DNA of 63,336 bases from Neobacillus thermocopriae (GTDB lineage: Bacteria; Bacillota; Bacilli; Bacillales; Cytobacillaceae): contig NZ_JAAIUV010000021.1 of assembly GCF_010975035.1 (NCBI RefSeq), positions 1 to 63,336 on the forward strand, in the 5' to 3' direction. Below are positions 17,695 through 27,104 of the stretch, piece by piece. Both the position numbers and the translations under genes were made by a program. The notes beneath the pieces are model-generated. The model did no database searches and was not told where the DNA came from. It worked only from the letters and a program-made list of their open reading frames with translations. The stretch's first letter is position 1; every line of letters begins with the position of its first letter.

Positions 17695-18243
17695 TTAAAA
17701 AAACGGAAGAATAAAGATACCTACAATAATCGATACGGCTCCTATTCCAATAGCCCAAGCACCAAGACTTTCAGCACCTCTACGTCTTGCAACAAAACCT
17801 AATATAACCCCTGCTACACCAAATAGGATTGGCATAACAAATAATGATAATATAGAAAGGGCTAAGGCGATTGTTCCTAAACCTGTTCCTCCCATTGCCC
17901 TTGTTTCACCATCAGCTTCTACTCTTTCTCGATCCCTAATAAATGGTACGGGTGCTGCAATTTCAGCAGCAGTTTCTTCTCTGTCATTTTCTCTAGAACG
18001 ATTTGGAACAGATGCTTTCTTCTTCGTTTCTCGGTCCTCTTTGTCAAGAGAAACCACCTTTGGACGATTGGAATCGAATTCCGAAGCGGTTTCTTCCTTA
18101 AAGTTGGAGGATTGGTTCGTTATAGGTGAAGCAATTTCAGAAGCTGTCTCCTCCCTAAATTCTGATGGAGAATTAGGGATATTTGAACCTATATTTAAAC
18201 TTTGACGTGCTTCTTTCCCTTTCGTTTCTTGTTCATCTACCAT
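17695..18243 (-). CDS. yqfX: YqfX-like membrane protein with EETASE repeats
   Basis: A 182-residue protein with a long hydrophilic N-terminus and two membrane helices (about residues 121-150 and 163-181), the C-terminal part resembling DUF4190-type hairpins (GVAGVILGFVARRRG). The N-terminal region carries three spaced copies of EETA(S/A)E (about residues 31-36, 50-55 and 89-94), each followed by a short proline- or serine-rich segment. These look like recent tandem duplications. The start has GAGGG upstream. Function unknown. Confidence 0.8.
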   Translation of the reverse strand: MVDEQETKGKEARQSLNIGSNIPNSPSEFREETASEIASPITNQSSNFKEETASEFDSNRPKVVSLDKEDRETKKKASVPNRSRENDREETAAEIAAPVPFIRDRERVEADGETRAMGGTGLGTIALALSILSLFVMPILFGVAGVILGFVARRRGAESLGAWAIGIGAVSIIVGIFILPFF

Positions 18244-18282
18244 CCAAATCCCTCACTTTCAATGATAGGAGCATTTATTATT

Positions 18283-18295
18283 GTGAACTGTTCAC
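18283..18295. promoter_or_regulatory. Palindrome between yqfX and yqfW
   Basis: The perfect palindrome GTGAAC-T-GTTCAC lies 40 bases upstream of yqfX in the divergent spacer with yqfW. It is operator-like, but no regulator is identifiable. Confidence 0.3.
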
Positions 18296-18427
18296 GCACT
18301 TTTACTATGCTAATGTTTGACTTAAATAGTTAGTTATTTCATAACACGAAAAATTTTTCTTCTTTATCGAGGAAAATGTTTGGTAAAATAAAATAAGACA
18401 AAGAAGCATTTGAAGGTGAACAGAAGG

Positions 18428-19033
18428 ATGAAAAAAAGATTTGGCATCGATATTGATGGAACTGTAACTTGTCCAACATCGTTATTACCCTTTATTAATC
18501 AAGCTTTTAACATAAACCTTGCCTACGAAGATATTATTGAATATGATCTAACCCCTTTCGTAAATGTTCCTAAGGAAGAATTTGCAAAATGGTTTGCTCA
18601 AAATGAACCAATCATTTACGAAGGTTCTCCTCCTGCCAAAGGAGTAAAATCAGTGTTGAATAAATGGGAAAAGCAGCAGCATGAATTATATTTCATCAGC
18701 GCCCGTGGACCGCATTTATTGGAAGTTACAAAAAAATGGTTTATAGACCAAGGACTTACTTTTCATCATATTGAATTAATTGGTTCCCATGATAAAGTGG
18801 AAGCAGTTAATAAATATGGGATCGATCTATTTTTTGAGGATAAACATGATAATGCCGTTATTATTCATGAAGAATGCAAAATTCCTGTTATTTTATTTAA
18901 TACTCCTTATAACCAAGACCCCATTCCAAAAGGGGTTATCCGTGTAAATACTTGGAATGAGGCGCAAATTTGGGTAGATCAATGGCTTAGACAACAGGAA
19001 CAAGTGTATGAAACGAAACCATTAGTAATGTAA
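18428..19033 (+). CDS. yqfW: HAD-family nucleotidase YqfW
   Basis: A 201-residue HAD phosphatase. The first motif DIDGTV has both catalytic aspartates, motif II is FISARG, and the acidic motif FFEDKHDN closes the site. This fits the 5'(3')-deoxyribonucleotidase-like group. The ATG at 18428 is preferred, with AGGTGA eight bases upstream; a TTG at 18410 is in frame. The natural substrate is unknown. Confidence 0.85.
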   Translation: MKKRFGIDIDGTVTCPTSLLPFINQAFNINLAYEDIIEYDLTPFVNVPKEEFAKWFAQNEPIIYEGSPPAKGVKSVLNKWEKQQHELYFISARGPHLLEVTKKWFIDQGLTFHHIELIGSHDKVEAVNKYGIDLFFEDKHDNAVIIHEECKIPVILFNTPYNQDPIPKGVIRVNTWNEAQIWVDQWLRQQEQVYETKPLVM

Positions 19034-19039
19034 TAAAAC

Positions 19040-19068
19040 AAAAAACCAGCTCTAGAAGCTGGTTTTTT
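19040..19068. terminator. Bidirectional terminator yqfW / zur
   Basis: The stem AAAACCAGCT (19042-19051) pairs with AGCTGGTTTT (19057-19066), with A-run and T-run flanks on both sides. It serves two convergent genes. Confidence 0.9.
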
Positions 19069-19480
19069 ATTGAATACAATCTGGACAGCGACCATAAATT
19101 TCAAATTTATGACCTGAAATATCATATCCTTTTAAGTTTTCACTTAATCCATCCATCGGGCACGTATCAATTTCTTTTGATTTCCCACAGTCTAAACATA
19201 TAAAATGGTGGTGGTGATGGTGGCGTGAGCACGTAAAGCGAAAGTGCTTTTCACCAGATAATTCTGTCATCTCTAAAATTCCCATCTTAGCAAATAAGGA
19301 TAGATTTCGATAAATGGTATCAAAGCTTAGACCAGGATACTGATCCTTTAATTGATCTAGTACATCCTTTGCCGTTAAATATTTGTCACTATTTGCGAAT
19401 AATTGAAGCATGTCTTCTCTTTTTCCTGTGAGCTTAAAACCATTCTCCTTTAAGCATTGAATGGCCTCATTTACATTCAC
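19067..19480 (-). CDS. zur: Zinc uptake regulator Zur (Fur family)
   Basis: A 137-residue Fur-family repressor. The winged-helix N-terminus includes [12 protein letters not shown] and [13 protein letters not shown] (recognition helix). The dimerisation domain has a poly-histidine stretch and two CxxC pairs (FICLDCGKS and GRCPDC) for structural zinc. The GTG at 19480 is chosen because GGGGGTG lies six bases upstream; it starts one base after the permease stop. Cotranscription with a zinc importer and the Zur-like site at the operon promoter support Zur over Fur or PerR. Confidence 0.92.
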   Translation of the reverse strand: MNVNEAIQCLKENGFKLTGKREDMLQLFANSDKYLTAKDVLDQLKDQYPGLSFDTIYRNLSLFAKMGILEMTELSGEKHFRFTCSRHHHHHHFICLDCGKSKEIDTCPMDGLSENLKGYDISGHKFEIYGRCPDCIQ

Positions 19481-19481
19481 A

Positions 19482-20336
19482 TCACACACCCCCTGCCTTA
19501 TATATTTTAACATTTATTTTTTTATAAAAAATAACCATTAAAAGGATAAAAATTGAAAGGATTACGATTGTTCCTCCCGGAGCTAAATCTAAATGATAGG
19601 CTGCAAATAATCCTCCTAAAACAGATATCTCTCCAAATAAAATTGAGAAAAAAATGGTTTGTTTAAAGCCTTTTGCAATACGAATACTAGCTGCAACCGG
19701 CAAAGTCATAAGAGAAGACACCAAAAGGATGCCAACAACCCTCATCGAGGCTGCAATCACAAGCGCAACCATTATGATAAATACAAAATGTATACTTTTA
19801 GCAGCTATCCCCGAGGCTTTTGCATATTCTTCATCAAAAGACAATAAAAACAATTCTTTATATAATAAAAGGACCGCTGCAACTACTATAATGCTAATAG
19901 CTAAAATGACCATTAAATCTGTTCGGCTTACAGCTGAGACGCTCCCAAATAAATAGCTAAACAAATCTGTATTGAATCCATTGGCTAGCGAAATAAAAAT
20001 GACGCCAAGGCCAATTCCCCCGGAAAGAATAATTGGAATGGCTAATTCTTGATAATGGCTATATACACTTCTTAACTTTTCTATAAAAAGCGAACCACCA
20101 ACAGAAAAAACCATCCCTAAATAGAGTGGATTTATGCCTGTCATCGCTGAAAAATATTTTTCCATAAGGAGGCTAGCCGCTATACCAGCTAATGTCACAT
20201 GACTTAAAGCATCTGCTATAAGTGATAATCTTCTTACCACAATGAAAACGCCTAATAATGGGGCTAAAAAACCTATCATAATTCCTGTCAAAAAAGCATT
20301 TTGTAAAAATTCATACTGGAAAATACCCTGGATCAT
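19482..20336 (-). CDS. znuB: Zinc ABC transporter permease
   Basis: A 284-residue membrane protein of the ABC-3 metal permease family with about eight helices. The segment [19 protein letters not shown] is the typical first cytoplasmic loop of ZnuB/AdcB permeases, and the C-terminal half has the family's [14 protein letters not shown]. Its start overlaps the ATPase stop by four bases. Zinc as substrate is inferred from zur in the same operon; manganese importers have a similar fold. Confidence 0.9.
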   Translation of the reverse strand: MIQGIFQYEFLQNAFLTGIMIGFLAPLLGVFIVVRRLSLIADALSHVTLAGIAASLLMEKYFSAMTGINPLYLGMVFSVGGSLFIEKLRSVYSHYQELAIPIILSGGIGLGVIFISLANGFNTDLFSYLFGSVSAVSRTDLMVILAISIIVVAAVLLLYKELFLLSFDEEYAKASGIAAKSIHFVFIIMVALVIAASMRVVGILLVSSLMTLPVAASIRIAKGFKQTIFFSILFGEISVLGGLFAAYHLDLAPGGTIVILSIFILLMVIFYKKINVKIYKAGGV

Positions 20337-21106
20337 TGTCTAGCGCCTCCGTGTTCATGATGATGGGTAAGTAAATGTACATCATGACCATATACCTTGG
20401 ACATTTCTTCCATTCTCATTTGCTCAAATTGATTCGTATCTCCATGAAAATGTAAATGTTTATTAAGACAAGCTACATGTGAAACTTTATCGGAGACAGT
20501 TCCAATATCATGTGTCACCATTAACAATGTGATGCCTTTATTTTTATTTAAATGCGCCAACATTTGATAAAAATTATTTACATTTTCCACATCTACACCA
20601 ACAGTCGGTTCATCTAGGATCAATAGCTCTGGTTCACTTACAAGCGCACGTGCGATAAAAACTCTTTGCTGCTGTCCCCCAGATAGCTCCCCTATATTTC
20701 GATGAATAAAATCTCTCATTCCAACTGCCTCTACGGCCTCAACCACCTGAGCAGAATGTTCCTTTTTAAAAACCTTGAATATCCCCATTTTCTTGGTTAA
20801 TCCACTAGCCACAACTTCAAACACAGTGGCTGGAAAGCCGGTATTAAACGAATTCGCTTTTTGGGATACATAGCCGATTTTCTGCCAATCTTTAAATTTA
20901 CCTTGTTCCTGACCAAACAAATAGATTTTTCCTGTTTGCACTTTTAGCAAGCCCAAAATTAATTTAAGTAAAGTGGACTTCCCTGAGCCATTGGGACCAA
21001 CGATCGCTAAAAATGCTCCCTTTGGAATAGATAAACTGATGTTTTCAAGAACATAATCCTTTTCATATTGGTAATATACATTTTTTATTTCAATAATAGA
21101 TTCCAT
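20333..21106 (-). CDS. znuC: Zinc ABC transporter ATP-binding protein
   Basis: A 257-residue ABC ATPase with Walker A GPNGSGKST, signature LSGGQQQR, Walker B/D-loop ILDEPTVGVD and the switch His in VTHD. The C-terminus is histidine-rich (DVHLLTHHHEHGG), common in zinc uptake ATPases. It is the first gene of the operon ATPase-permease-zur. No solute-binding lipoprotein gene (znuA/adcA) is in the operon or window, so that partner must be encoded elsewhere. Confidence 0.92.
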   Translation of the reverse strand: MESIIEIKNVYYQYEKDYVLENISLSIPKGAFLAIVGPNGSGKSTLLKLILGLLKVQTGKIYLFGQEQGKFKDWQKIGYVSQKANSFNTGFPATVFEVVASGLTKKMGIFKVFKKEHSAQVVEAVEAVGMRDFIHRNIGELSGGQQQRVFIARALVSEPELLILDEPTVGVDVENVNNFYQMLAHLNKNKGITLLMVTHDIGTVSDKVSHVACLNKHLHFHGDTNQFEQMRMEEMSKVYGHDVHLLTHHHEHGGARQ

Positions 21107-21125
21107 TTAATCTTTCACCTTTTAA

Positions 21126-21184
21126 TTTTAAGAATCATTACGATTTAACTTTAGTAGTATACAATAGCTATATAAGAATGTAAA
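21126..21184 (-). promoter_or_regulatory. Zinc operon promoter with Zur-like box
   Basis: Minus-strand TTTACA (21184-21179) and TATACT (21161-21156) are 17 bases apart. Just downstream, around the expected transcript start, lies a 21-bp site (21126-21146). Its half ATTACGATTT (21137-21146) is a perfect half of the Bacillus Zur box as I know it (AAATCGTAAT-N-ATTACGATTT), while the other half is degenerate. Repression by Zur under zinc sufficiency, hence autoregulation, is inferred. Confidence 0.7.
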
Positions 21185-21266
21185 GGAAGGAATTTTTGAA
21201 TTACGTTAGGCATATTTGTCACCAACCAGCCTCATCTTCATACATTAGCAAGGAGGAGTGGTTCGA

Positions 21267-21524
21267 GTGAGAATTTTTGAAAGTATCATTAATCATAAGA
21301 TAAACAATATCTCTGCTGAGGAACTGTTAAAATACGCAGAACAGTTTCATATTTCAGTGACCCCACAGCAGGCGAAAAAAATAGCTACCTATTTAAAAGG
21401 AAAAAATATCAATATTTTTAATGACAGGGAACGTACCCAATTAATTAAAGAAATTGCTAAAACTGCTGGACCGGAAACAGCAAGAGAAGTAAATAAACTA
21501 TTCTTAGAATTAATAAAAAAATAA
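21267..21524 (+). CDS. yqfT: DUF2624 protein YqfT
   Basis: An 85-residue, mostly helical soluble protein (MRIFESIINHKINNISAEEL onward) of the DUF2624/YqfT family. Two in-frame GTGs exist; the one at 21267 has AAGGAGG about ten bases upstream, while the one at 21258 is too close. The family has no known function. It is divergent from the zinc operon and convergent with nfo. Confidence 0.8.
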   Translation: MRIFESIINHKINNISAEELLKYAEQFHISVTPQQAKKIATYLKGKNINIFNDRERTQLIKEIAKTAGPETAREVNKLFLELIKK

Positions 21525-21530
21525 CCGTAT

Positions 21531-21560
21531 AAAAGCTGTGCAAATTCTGCACAGCTTTTT
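21531..21560. terminator. Bidirectional terminator yqfT / nfo
   Basis: A 12-base perfect stem (21531-21542 with 21548-21559) around a five-base loop, with A and T tails on both sides. Confidence 0.9.
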
Positions 21561-21567
21561 ACGGCTC

Positions 21568-22464
21568 TTATGATTTCATAATCTTATCAAGTAATTCTTC
21601 ATCAAACTGCTGGCTCCGAAGCATAGCAATTTCATATTTATAAGGAGCCTTTTTATTTTTTTTATCATCACCGACAAACGGGGTTTCCAATATTTTTGGA
21701 ATGTCTGTTAATTGTGGATGATGGACAATATAATTTAAAGCTTTAAAGCCAATATGACCAAAGCCAATATTTTCATGACGGTCTTTTCGTGTCCCCACTG
21801 CGTTTTTACTATCATTTATATGGAGTACCTTTAAACGATCAATACCAATAATTTTATCGAATTCATTTAATACACCATCAAAGTCTTCAACAATATTGTA
21901 ACCAGCATCATGGGTATGGCATGTGTCAAAACATATGGAAAGTTTATCATTAAATTTAACACCATCAATGATCTTCGCTAGTTCTTCAAAAGACTTGCCA
22001 CATTCTGAACCTTTTCCCGCCATCGTTTCTAGAGCAATTTGTACTTGTTCTTGACCGGTTAACACTTCATTTAATCCCTCAATAATCTTCTTGATCCCTG
22101 CCTCTTCTCCAGCACCAACATGAGCTCCCGGATGAAGGACAATTTGTTTTGCCCCTATTGCTTCCGTACGTTCAATTTCTGAACGAAGGAAACGAACGCC
22201 TAACTCAAAGGTATCAGGATTTGAAGTATTACCAATATTGATAATATATGGAGCATGTACAACAATTTCTGAGATTCCATGCTCCTCCATATGTTTTCTT
22301 CCTGCTTCAATATTAAGATCTTCTATTTTTTTTCTTCTTGTATTTTGGGGAGCACCTGTATAAATCATAAATGTGTTTGCCCCGTATGAAACAGCTTCTT
22401 TACTCGCAGCTAAGAGCATTTCTTTCCCGCTCATAGATACGTGTGAACCAATTTTCAGCATCAT
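21568..22464 (-). CDS. nfo: Endonuclease IV
   Basis: An AP endonuclease for base-excision repair. The 298-residue TIM barrel shows zinc-site signatures: [37 protein letters not shown] and [22 protein letters not shown]. The ATG at 22464 is chosen for GGAGAG just upstream. It follows cshB by 20 bases on the same strand, so the two are likely cotranscribed. Confidence 0.96.
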   Translation of the reverse strand: MMLKIGSHVSMSGKEMLLAASKEAVSYGANTFMIYTGAPQNTRRKKIEDLNIEAGRKHMEEHGISEIVVHAPYIINIGNTSNPDTFELGVRFLRSEIERTEAIGAKQIVLHPGAHVGAGEEAGIKKIIEGLNEVLTGQEQVQIALETMAGKGSECGKSFEELAKIIDGVKFNDKLSICFDTCHTHDAGYNIVEDFDGVLNEFDKIIGIDRLKVLHINDSKNAVGTRKDRHENIGFGHIGFKALNYIVHHPQLTDIPKILETPFVGDDKKNKKAPYKYEIAMLRSQQFDEELLDKIMKS

Positions 22465-22484
22465 ATTCTCTCCCATCTATATGA

Positions 22485-23801
22485 TTATTTCTTCTTTTTT
22501 AATCTTCGCTGTCTTTTTTTCATTTTCTCTATTTCATACTGCATTTTCTTTTTATAACCCGGTTTTACTTTTTTCGGTTTTTTTATCACAGCTCTTACCA
22601 ACTGATCTGTCTCATCCTCTGGCTTTACACGAGTTTTACGGCGATTTCGATGCTCTATCTCAATAAACTCTCCATTCTTCAAATCAACATTTTTAAACCG
22701 AATTCCCATCTTTTCCAAACGGTTTAATGCATCCTCATCTGATAAATCATAAATGGTTAATGCAATCCCAGCATTACCTGCCCTTGCCGTTCTGCCAACT
22801 CTGTGAATATAAAAATCCAAATCGGAAGGTAACTCATAGTTAATGACATGACTAATCCCTTCTATGTCGATACCCCTAGAAGCAAGGTCGGTTGCAACGA
22901 TATATTGGTACTCCAAATCTCGGATTTGCTTCATCATTTTTTTTCTTTCTCTTGGAGTTAAATCACCATGGACACGCCCTACTTTTAAGCCCTTTTCATA
23001 TAAGAACTGGGCCACTTCTTCTGCCATTTTTTTCGTATTCACAAATACAATGGCCAAATAAGGGTTGTAGGCAAGGAGAGCATCATGGACAAGTTCCTTT
23101 TTATCACGATGTCTTGATGGCAGGAGATAATGCTCTAAATTCGCTTGGGACTTTCTTTTCGGATCAATATGAATCGTTTTCGGATTTTCCATATATTTTT
23201 TTAAAAATGGTTTAAGTTTTTCTGGAATCGTTGCTGAAAAAACGAACATTTGTAGGTTTTCTGGCATTTTCGCTGCAACCCTGTCCACATCTTCGATAAA
23301 TCCCATATCAAGCATCATATCTGCTTCATCAACAACCAAAATATTAGAGGTATGTACAAACAAAGCCTGTTCATTCACTAGATCATTAATTCGACCAGGA
23401 GTCCCAACAACAATATGCGGTTGTACCTTTAATTTTTCTATCGTCCTCTGCTTGTCCGTTCCCCCGACAAACAATCTGGTCATAATGGATTGTTCCGGTT
23501 GACAATGATCTGTAACTCTTAAGATTTGGTCATAAATTTGAGAGGCTAGTTCCCTTGTCGGAGCTGTAATAACAGCCTGAACTTCTTTTTTATCCGGATT
23601 TATTTTTTCTAATATAGGCAGAACATAAGCAAATGTTTTACCAGTTCCCGTTTGGGATTGACCAATCGCACTTTCTCCCTTAATGATCAATGGAATCATA
23701 CGTTCTTGAATTTCTGTTGGTTCATAAAAACCTAAACTATTTAACGCCTCCATAATGAATGGCTGAAAATGAAACCGTTCAAATTTATTCATGACTTTCA
23801 T
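22485..23801 (-). CDS. cshB: DEAD-box RNA helicase CshB
   Basis: An ATP-dependent RNA helicase. Motifs run in order: Q motif FYEPTEIQERMIP, motif I SQTGTGKT, Ia PTRELA, II DEAD, III SAT, V ATDLASRGIDI and VI HRVGRTARAG. The 438-residue protein ends in a lysine/arginine-rich tail (KMKKRQRRLKKKK) typical of CshB, involved in cold growth and ribosome/RNA handling. The start has AAGGAGA six bases upstream. Confidence 0.94.
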   Translation of the reverse strand: MKVMNKFERFHFQPFIMEALNSLGFYEPTEIQERMIPLIIKGESAIGQSQTGTGKTFAYVLPILEKINPDKKEVQAVITAPTRELASQIYDQILRVTDHCQPEQSIMTRLFVGGTDKQRTIEKLKVQPHIVVGTPGRINDLVNEQALFVHTSNILVVDEADMMLDMGFIEDVDRVAAKMPENLQMFVFSATIPEKLKPFLKKYMENPKTIHIDPKRKSQANLEHYLLPSRHRDKKELVHDALLAYNPYLAIVFVNTKKMAEEVAQFLYEKGLKVGRVHGDLTPRERKKMMKQIRDLEYQYIVATDLASRGIDIEGISHVINYELPSDLDFYIHRVGRTARAGNAGIALTIYDLSDEDALNRLEKMGIRFKNVDLKNGEFIEIEHRNRRKTRVKPEDETDQLVRAVIKKPKKVKPGYKKKMQYEIEKMKKRQRRLKKKK

Positions 23802-24120
23802 TTCAATTCTCCTTAAAAAATTCTTATTAATGATAGGATGATTTCATTTATACAGATATCTACTATTTATTCCATCAAGTTATTATAGTAAAGTTCTTAA
23901 TAAATCTCCAGTTATTATCATCTTCTACAATCTATCCGCTTTTGAAACACAGAAAATTATCTAGTCATATGTCGATTACCTAAACCAAATTAGGTATATT
24001 GCATATTTTAAACCAAGAGGTTATCAATGAAATTTTGGACTTCTCAAGCGACTTCCTTACTTAATCATAAGTGGAATTCACATTTCTGCCCGTAGGCAAT
24101 ATTCGGAGAGGAGGATACGT
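23802..24120. other. Intergenic region cshB / yqfQ
   Basis: A 319-base AT-rich divergent spacer without a convincing ORF, RNA or long hairpin. It must hold the cshB promoter on the minus strand and the yqfQ promoter on the plus strand, but neither has a clear consensus. The yqfQ ribosome site (GGAGAGGAGG) is at its right end. Confidence 0.5.
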
Positions 24121-24756
24121 ATGCAGCAAAGAACTATGTTTCCCATACAAAGAGGGATGGGGCCAAGTGCATTTACAGGAAGAAACCCAATGATGCGGTT
24201 TGGCACCAATTCATTTGCTAACGGAAGACCAATGATGGGGCCAGGATTTATTGGCGTAAGAAGGCCGATGATGGGACCACGGGCTACCCCCTTTGGCGGC
24301 ATGATGGGAAGACAGCACATGGGTGGTGGCGGATTATTATCCAGTCTTTTTGGCAGGAAAAACTCCATGGGTAGCGGATTTATGGGAATGCCTGGTGCAG
24401 GTGGAGCACAAAGAACTGGTGGCCTACTTCAATCATTGACATCACCAGGTGGTCTTAATAATTTCTTAAATAATACACAACAAGTATTAAAAACTGCTCA
24501 AACTCTTGGACCAATGATACAACAATATGGTCCGCTTGTAAAAAATCTGCCGGCATTGTGGAAGCTATACCGAGGATTAAAAAATGCCGATACAAATGAA
24601 ACGACTAATACTGAAAAAACGGAACCAATAAAGGATGAATCCACTTCTTTTGAGTTATCAGATAAAAAGAAAAAAAAGAAGAGTGCCTCTGACTCAAACA
24701 CACGTCCCCAAAATACAGTTCCAAAAGGAACTTCAGTCCCAAAATTATATGTTTGA
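24121..24756 (+). CDS. yqfQ: YqfQ/VrrA-type low-complexity protein
   Basis: A 211-residue protein. The first 100 residues are rich in Met, Gly, Arg and Pro with imperfect repeats (RPMMGPGF, RRPMMGPRA, FGGMMGRQHMGGGG). A helical segment (TQQVLKTAQTLGPMIQQYG) follows, then a lysine-rich C-terminus. This is the organisation of YqfQ/VrrA of Bacillales, whose variable repeats are known in B. anthracis. A spore-associated role is possible. It has its own ribosome site and terminator. Confidence 0.8.
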   Translation: MQQRTMFPIQRGMGPSAFTGRNPMMRFGTNSFANGRPMMGPGFIGVRRPMMGPRATPFGGMMGRQHMGGGGLLSSLFGRKNSMGSGFMGMPGAGGAQRTGGLLQSLTSPGGLNNFLNNTQQVLKTAQTLGPMIQQYGPLVKNLPALWKLYRGLKNADTNETTNTEKTEPIKDESTSFELSDKKKKKKSASDSNTRPQNTVPKGTSVPKLYV

Positions 24757-24761
24757 TCAAG

Positions 24762-24788
24762 AATGCCGTAATAAACGGCATTTTTTTA
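24762..24788 (+). terminator. yqfQ terminator
   Basis: The stem AATGCCGT/ACGGCAT (24762-24781) with a short A-rich loop is followed by seven T. Confidence 0.88.
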
Positions 24789-24890
24789 TGGAATAGACTT
24801 TGGAAATTGGACTCTTTGTATAATTCCTATTCATTATATATAATAAACATATAATCTAGTAAACAGCCATTCCTAGGAGGATTTTTTTAT

Positions 24891-25832
24891 ATGAAAGTTA
24901 TCAAGATTTCACCGCGTGGCTATTGTTATGGTGTCGTTGATGCCATGGTCATTGCTAGAAATGCGGCTTTAGATAAATCATTACCTCGTCCCATTTATAT
25001 ATTGGGAATGATCGTGCATAACAAACATGTAACTGACGCATTTGCCGAAGAAGGAATTATCACATTAGATGGAAAGAACCGCTTAGATATTTTAAAAAAA
25101 GTAGACAAAGGTACTGTCATTTTTACTGCCCACGGAATATCACCTGAAGTAAGAGAGCTGGCAAAAAAGAAGGGGCTTGTTACCATTGATGCAACTTGTC
25201 CTGATGTAACAAGAACACATGAACTTATTTATGAGAAGGCAAAGGAAGGTTTTCATACGATTTATATCGGTAAAAAAGGACATCCGGAACCTGAAGGTGC
25301 ACTTGGTGTTGCCCCTGGAATGGTCCATCTTGTGGAAACACCAGAAGATGTAGAAACCTTGGAACTAAACTATGATAAACTGATTGTCACAAACCAAACT
25401 ACCATGAGCCAATGGGATGTTGCTGAGACAATGAAAAAAGTACAAGAAAAATACCCTCATGTTGAGGTCCATAATGAAATTTGTCATGCAACACAAATTC
25501 GACAAGAAGCCGTTGCAACACAGGCAAAGGAAGCAGATGTGACAATTGTTGTCGGTGATCCGAAGAGTAATAATTCAAATCGGCTTGCTCAAGTTTCTGA
25601 GGAAATAGCAGGAACAAAGGCTTACCGAATTGCTGATATTACTGAATTAGAAATTGATTGGATAAAAGATGCAGAAACAGTTGCTGTCACTGCTGGTGCT
25701 TCCACCCCAACACCAATAACGAAGGAAGTCATCACCTTCCTTGAGCAATTCGACCCGAATAATAAAGCTACTTGGGAGCGTAGAAAAAAAGTCCCATTAA
25801 ATAAAATTTTACCAAAAGTAAAAACGAATTAA
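24891..25832 (+). CDS. ispH: 4-hydroxy-3-methylbut-2-enyl diphosphate reductase
   Basis: The last step of the MEP pathway, reducing HMBPP to IPP and DMAPP with a 4Fe-4S cluster. Cluster cysteines are Cys12 (RGYCYG), Cys103 (DATCPDV) and Cys198 (EICHAT). The catalytic region TNQTTMS and the C-terminal [10 protein letters not shown] are present. The 313-residue length is normal. The start has AGGAGG upstream. Monocistronic, ending before a strong terminator. Confidence 0.96.
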   Translation: MKVIKISPRGYCYGVVDAMVIARNAALDKSLPRPIYILGMIVHNKHVTDAFAEEGIITLDGKNRLDILKKVDKGTVIFTAHGISPEVRELAKKKGLVTIDATCPDVTRTHELIYEKAKEGFHTIYIGKKGHPEPEGALGVAPGMVHLVETPEDVETLELNYDKLIVTNQTTMSQWDVAETMKKVQEKYPHVEVHNEICHATQIRQEAVATQAKEADVTIVVGDPKSNNSNRLAQVSEEIAGTKAYRIADITELEIDWIKDAETVAVTAGASTPTPITKEVITFLEQFDPNNKATWERRKKVPLNKILPKVKTN

Positions 25833-25962
25833 GTAATGGCAAGTACCCTAGCAGTACTACGATAAGTTAACATCGATTTGCCTTCGGCTTATTATGTTTT
25901 ATCATATCCTTGTTGGAGCACACTGGGATATAGGCCGAAAATGCAAAATTATTTCTTGTATC

Positions 25963-25990
25963 AAAAAACCGGTCAGTTGACCGGTTTTTT
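25963..25990. terminator. Bidirectional terminator ispH / yqfO
   Basis: A 13-base perfect stem (25963-25975 with 25978-25990), a two-base loop, and six A and six T at the ends. It lies 130 bases behind ispH and overlaps the yqfO stop. Confidence 0.9.
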
Positions 25991-27104
25991 ACTTAAATTG
26001 AAATGGATCAGTATTAATTTCTGAAGGGAAAATCTCTACTTCGTAACCGGCTTCGTCACAAAGTTTAAGTAGTATGTTTGTTAGTCCCTTTTTCATGATT
26101 TTTTCAACATTATGTCCTGGGTCTATCATATTTAATCCTTCCATCATTGCATCATGAGCAGTGTGGTAATATATATCCCCCGTTACATATACATCTGCAC
26201 CTTTAAATTTCGCATGCTGCCAATATTTATTACCGTCTCCACCTAATACTGCTGCCTTCGTTACTTTCGTATTCAAATCGCCTACTACGCGAACCTGTTT
26301 TACATCAAGAGCTGTTTTTACCTTTTCAGCAAATTCACCAAGAGTCATTTCATCAATTTTTCCAACTCTACCAAGCCCCAATACCTCACCTTTGTTTTCG
26401 AGAGGGTAAACATCATAAGCAACTTCTTCATAAGGGTGGGCTTTAATCATTGCTGAAATGACTTTCTTTAGAAGCTTATCTGGGACAATCGTTTCAATTC
26501 GAACTTCATCCACTGCTTCTATTTTTCCAGCACTTCCAATATAAGGATTTGTATTTTCACCTGGCATAAATCGGCCTGTTCCACCAGTAGAAAATGAACA
26601 ATGACTGTAATTTCCAATATAACCAGCACCAGCATCCCCAAGAACACGGAGGAGCTCGTCTGCATGACTCTCAGGAACAAATACCACCAACTTCTTGAGT
26701 CCTGTCTCAAATGTCGGAACCAATACTTCCACTTCTTTTAAGTCTAAGGCATCTGCCAGCAAGTCATTGACCCCACCTTTTGCTACATCAAGATTCGTAT
26801 GAGCAGCATAAACGGCAATATCATGCTTAATCAATTTCTCAATCATTCTTCCCTGTACTGTATCGGTAATAATGTTTTTTAATGGACGAAAAATAGGTGG
26901 ATGGTGAGCAATGATTAGCTGAACGTCTTTTTCTATTGCCTCATCAATCACATTTTCCAGAACATCAAGTGCAATCATGACACGATTAACTTTCTGGTTT
27001 AAACGGCCGATTTGTAGACCTATTTTATCGCCCTCCATCGCTAAGTTTTTCGGTGAAAACTTTTCAAAAAGCTGAATGATTTCATGACCGTTCGGTTTCT
27101 TCAA
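25989..27104 (-). CDS. yqfO: NIF3/DUF34 family metal-binding protein YqfO
   Basis: A 371-residue NIF3-family protein with the dinuclear metal site visible as IAHHPPIF in the N-terminal half and HNVE with preceding acidic residues near the C-terminus. The long form with a central insert (PII-like) is usual in Bacillus YqfO. Its precise role is unsettled; it is sometimes annotated as GTP cyclohydrolase type 2. The start is a TTG at 27104 with AAGGAGGG eight bases upstream, overlapping the trmK end by 23 bases, so the two are coupled. Confidence 0.9.
   Translation of the reverse strand: MKKPNGHEIIQLFEKFSPKNLAMEGDKIGLQIGRLNQKVNRVMIALDVLENVIDEAIEKDVQLIIAHHPPIFRPLKNIITDTVQGRMIEKLIKHDIAVYAAHTNLDVAKGGVNDLLADALDLKEVEVLVPTFETGLKKLVVFVPESHADELLRVLGDAGAGYIGNYSHCSFSTGGTGRFMPGENTNPYIGSAGKIEAVDEVRIETIVPDKLLKKVISAMIKAHPYEEVAYDVYPLENKGEVLGLGRVGKIDEMTLGEFAEKVKTALDVKQVRVVGDLNTKVTKAAVLGGDGNKYWQHAKFKGADVYVTGDIYYHTAHDAMMEGLNMIDPGHNVEKIMKKGLTNILLKLCDEAGYEVEIFPSEINTDPFQFK

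Noticed and set aside
24078..24368. 96-codon minus-strand ORF opposite yqfQ
   Set aside because: Proline-rich only because it mirrors the Gly/Arg repeats of yqfQ.
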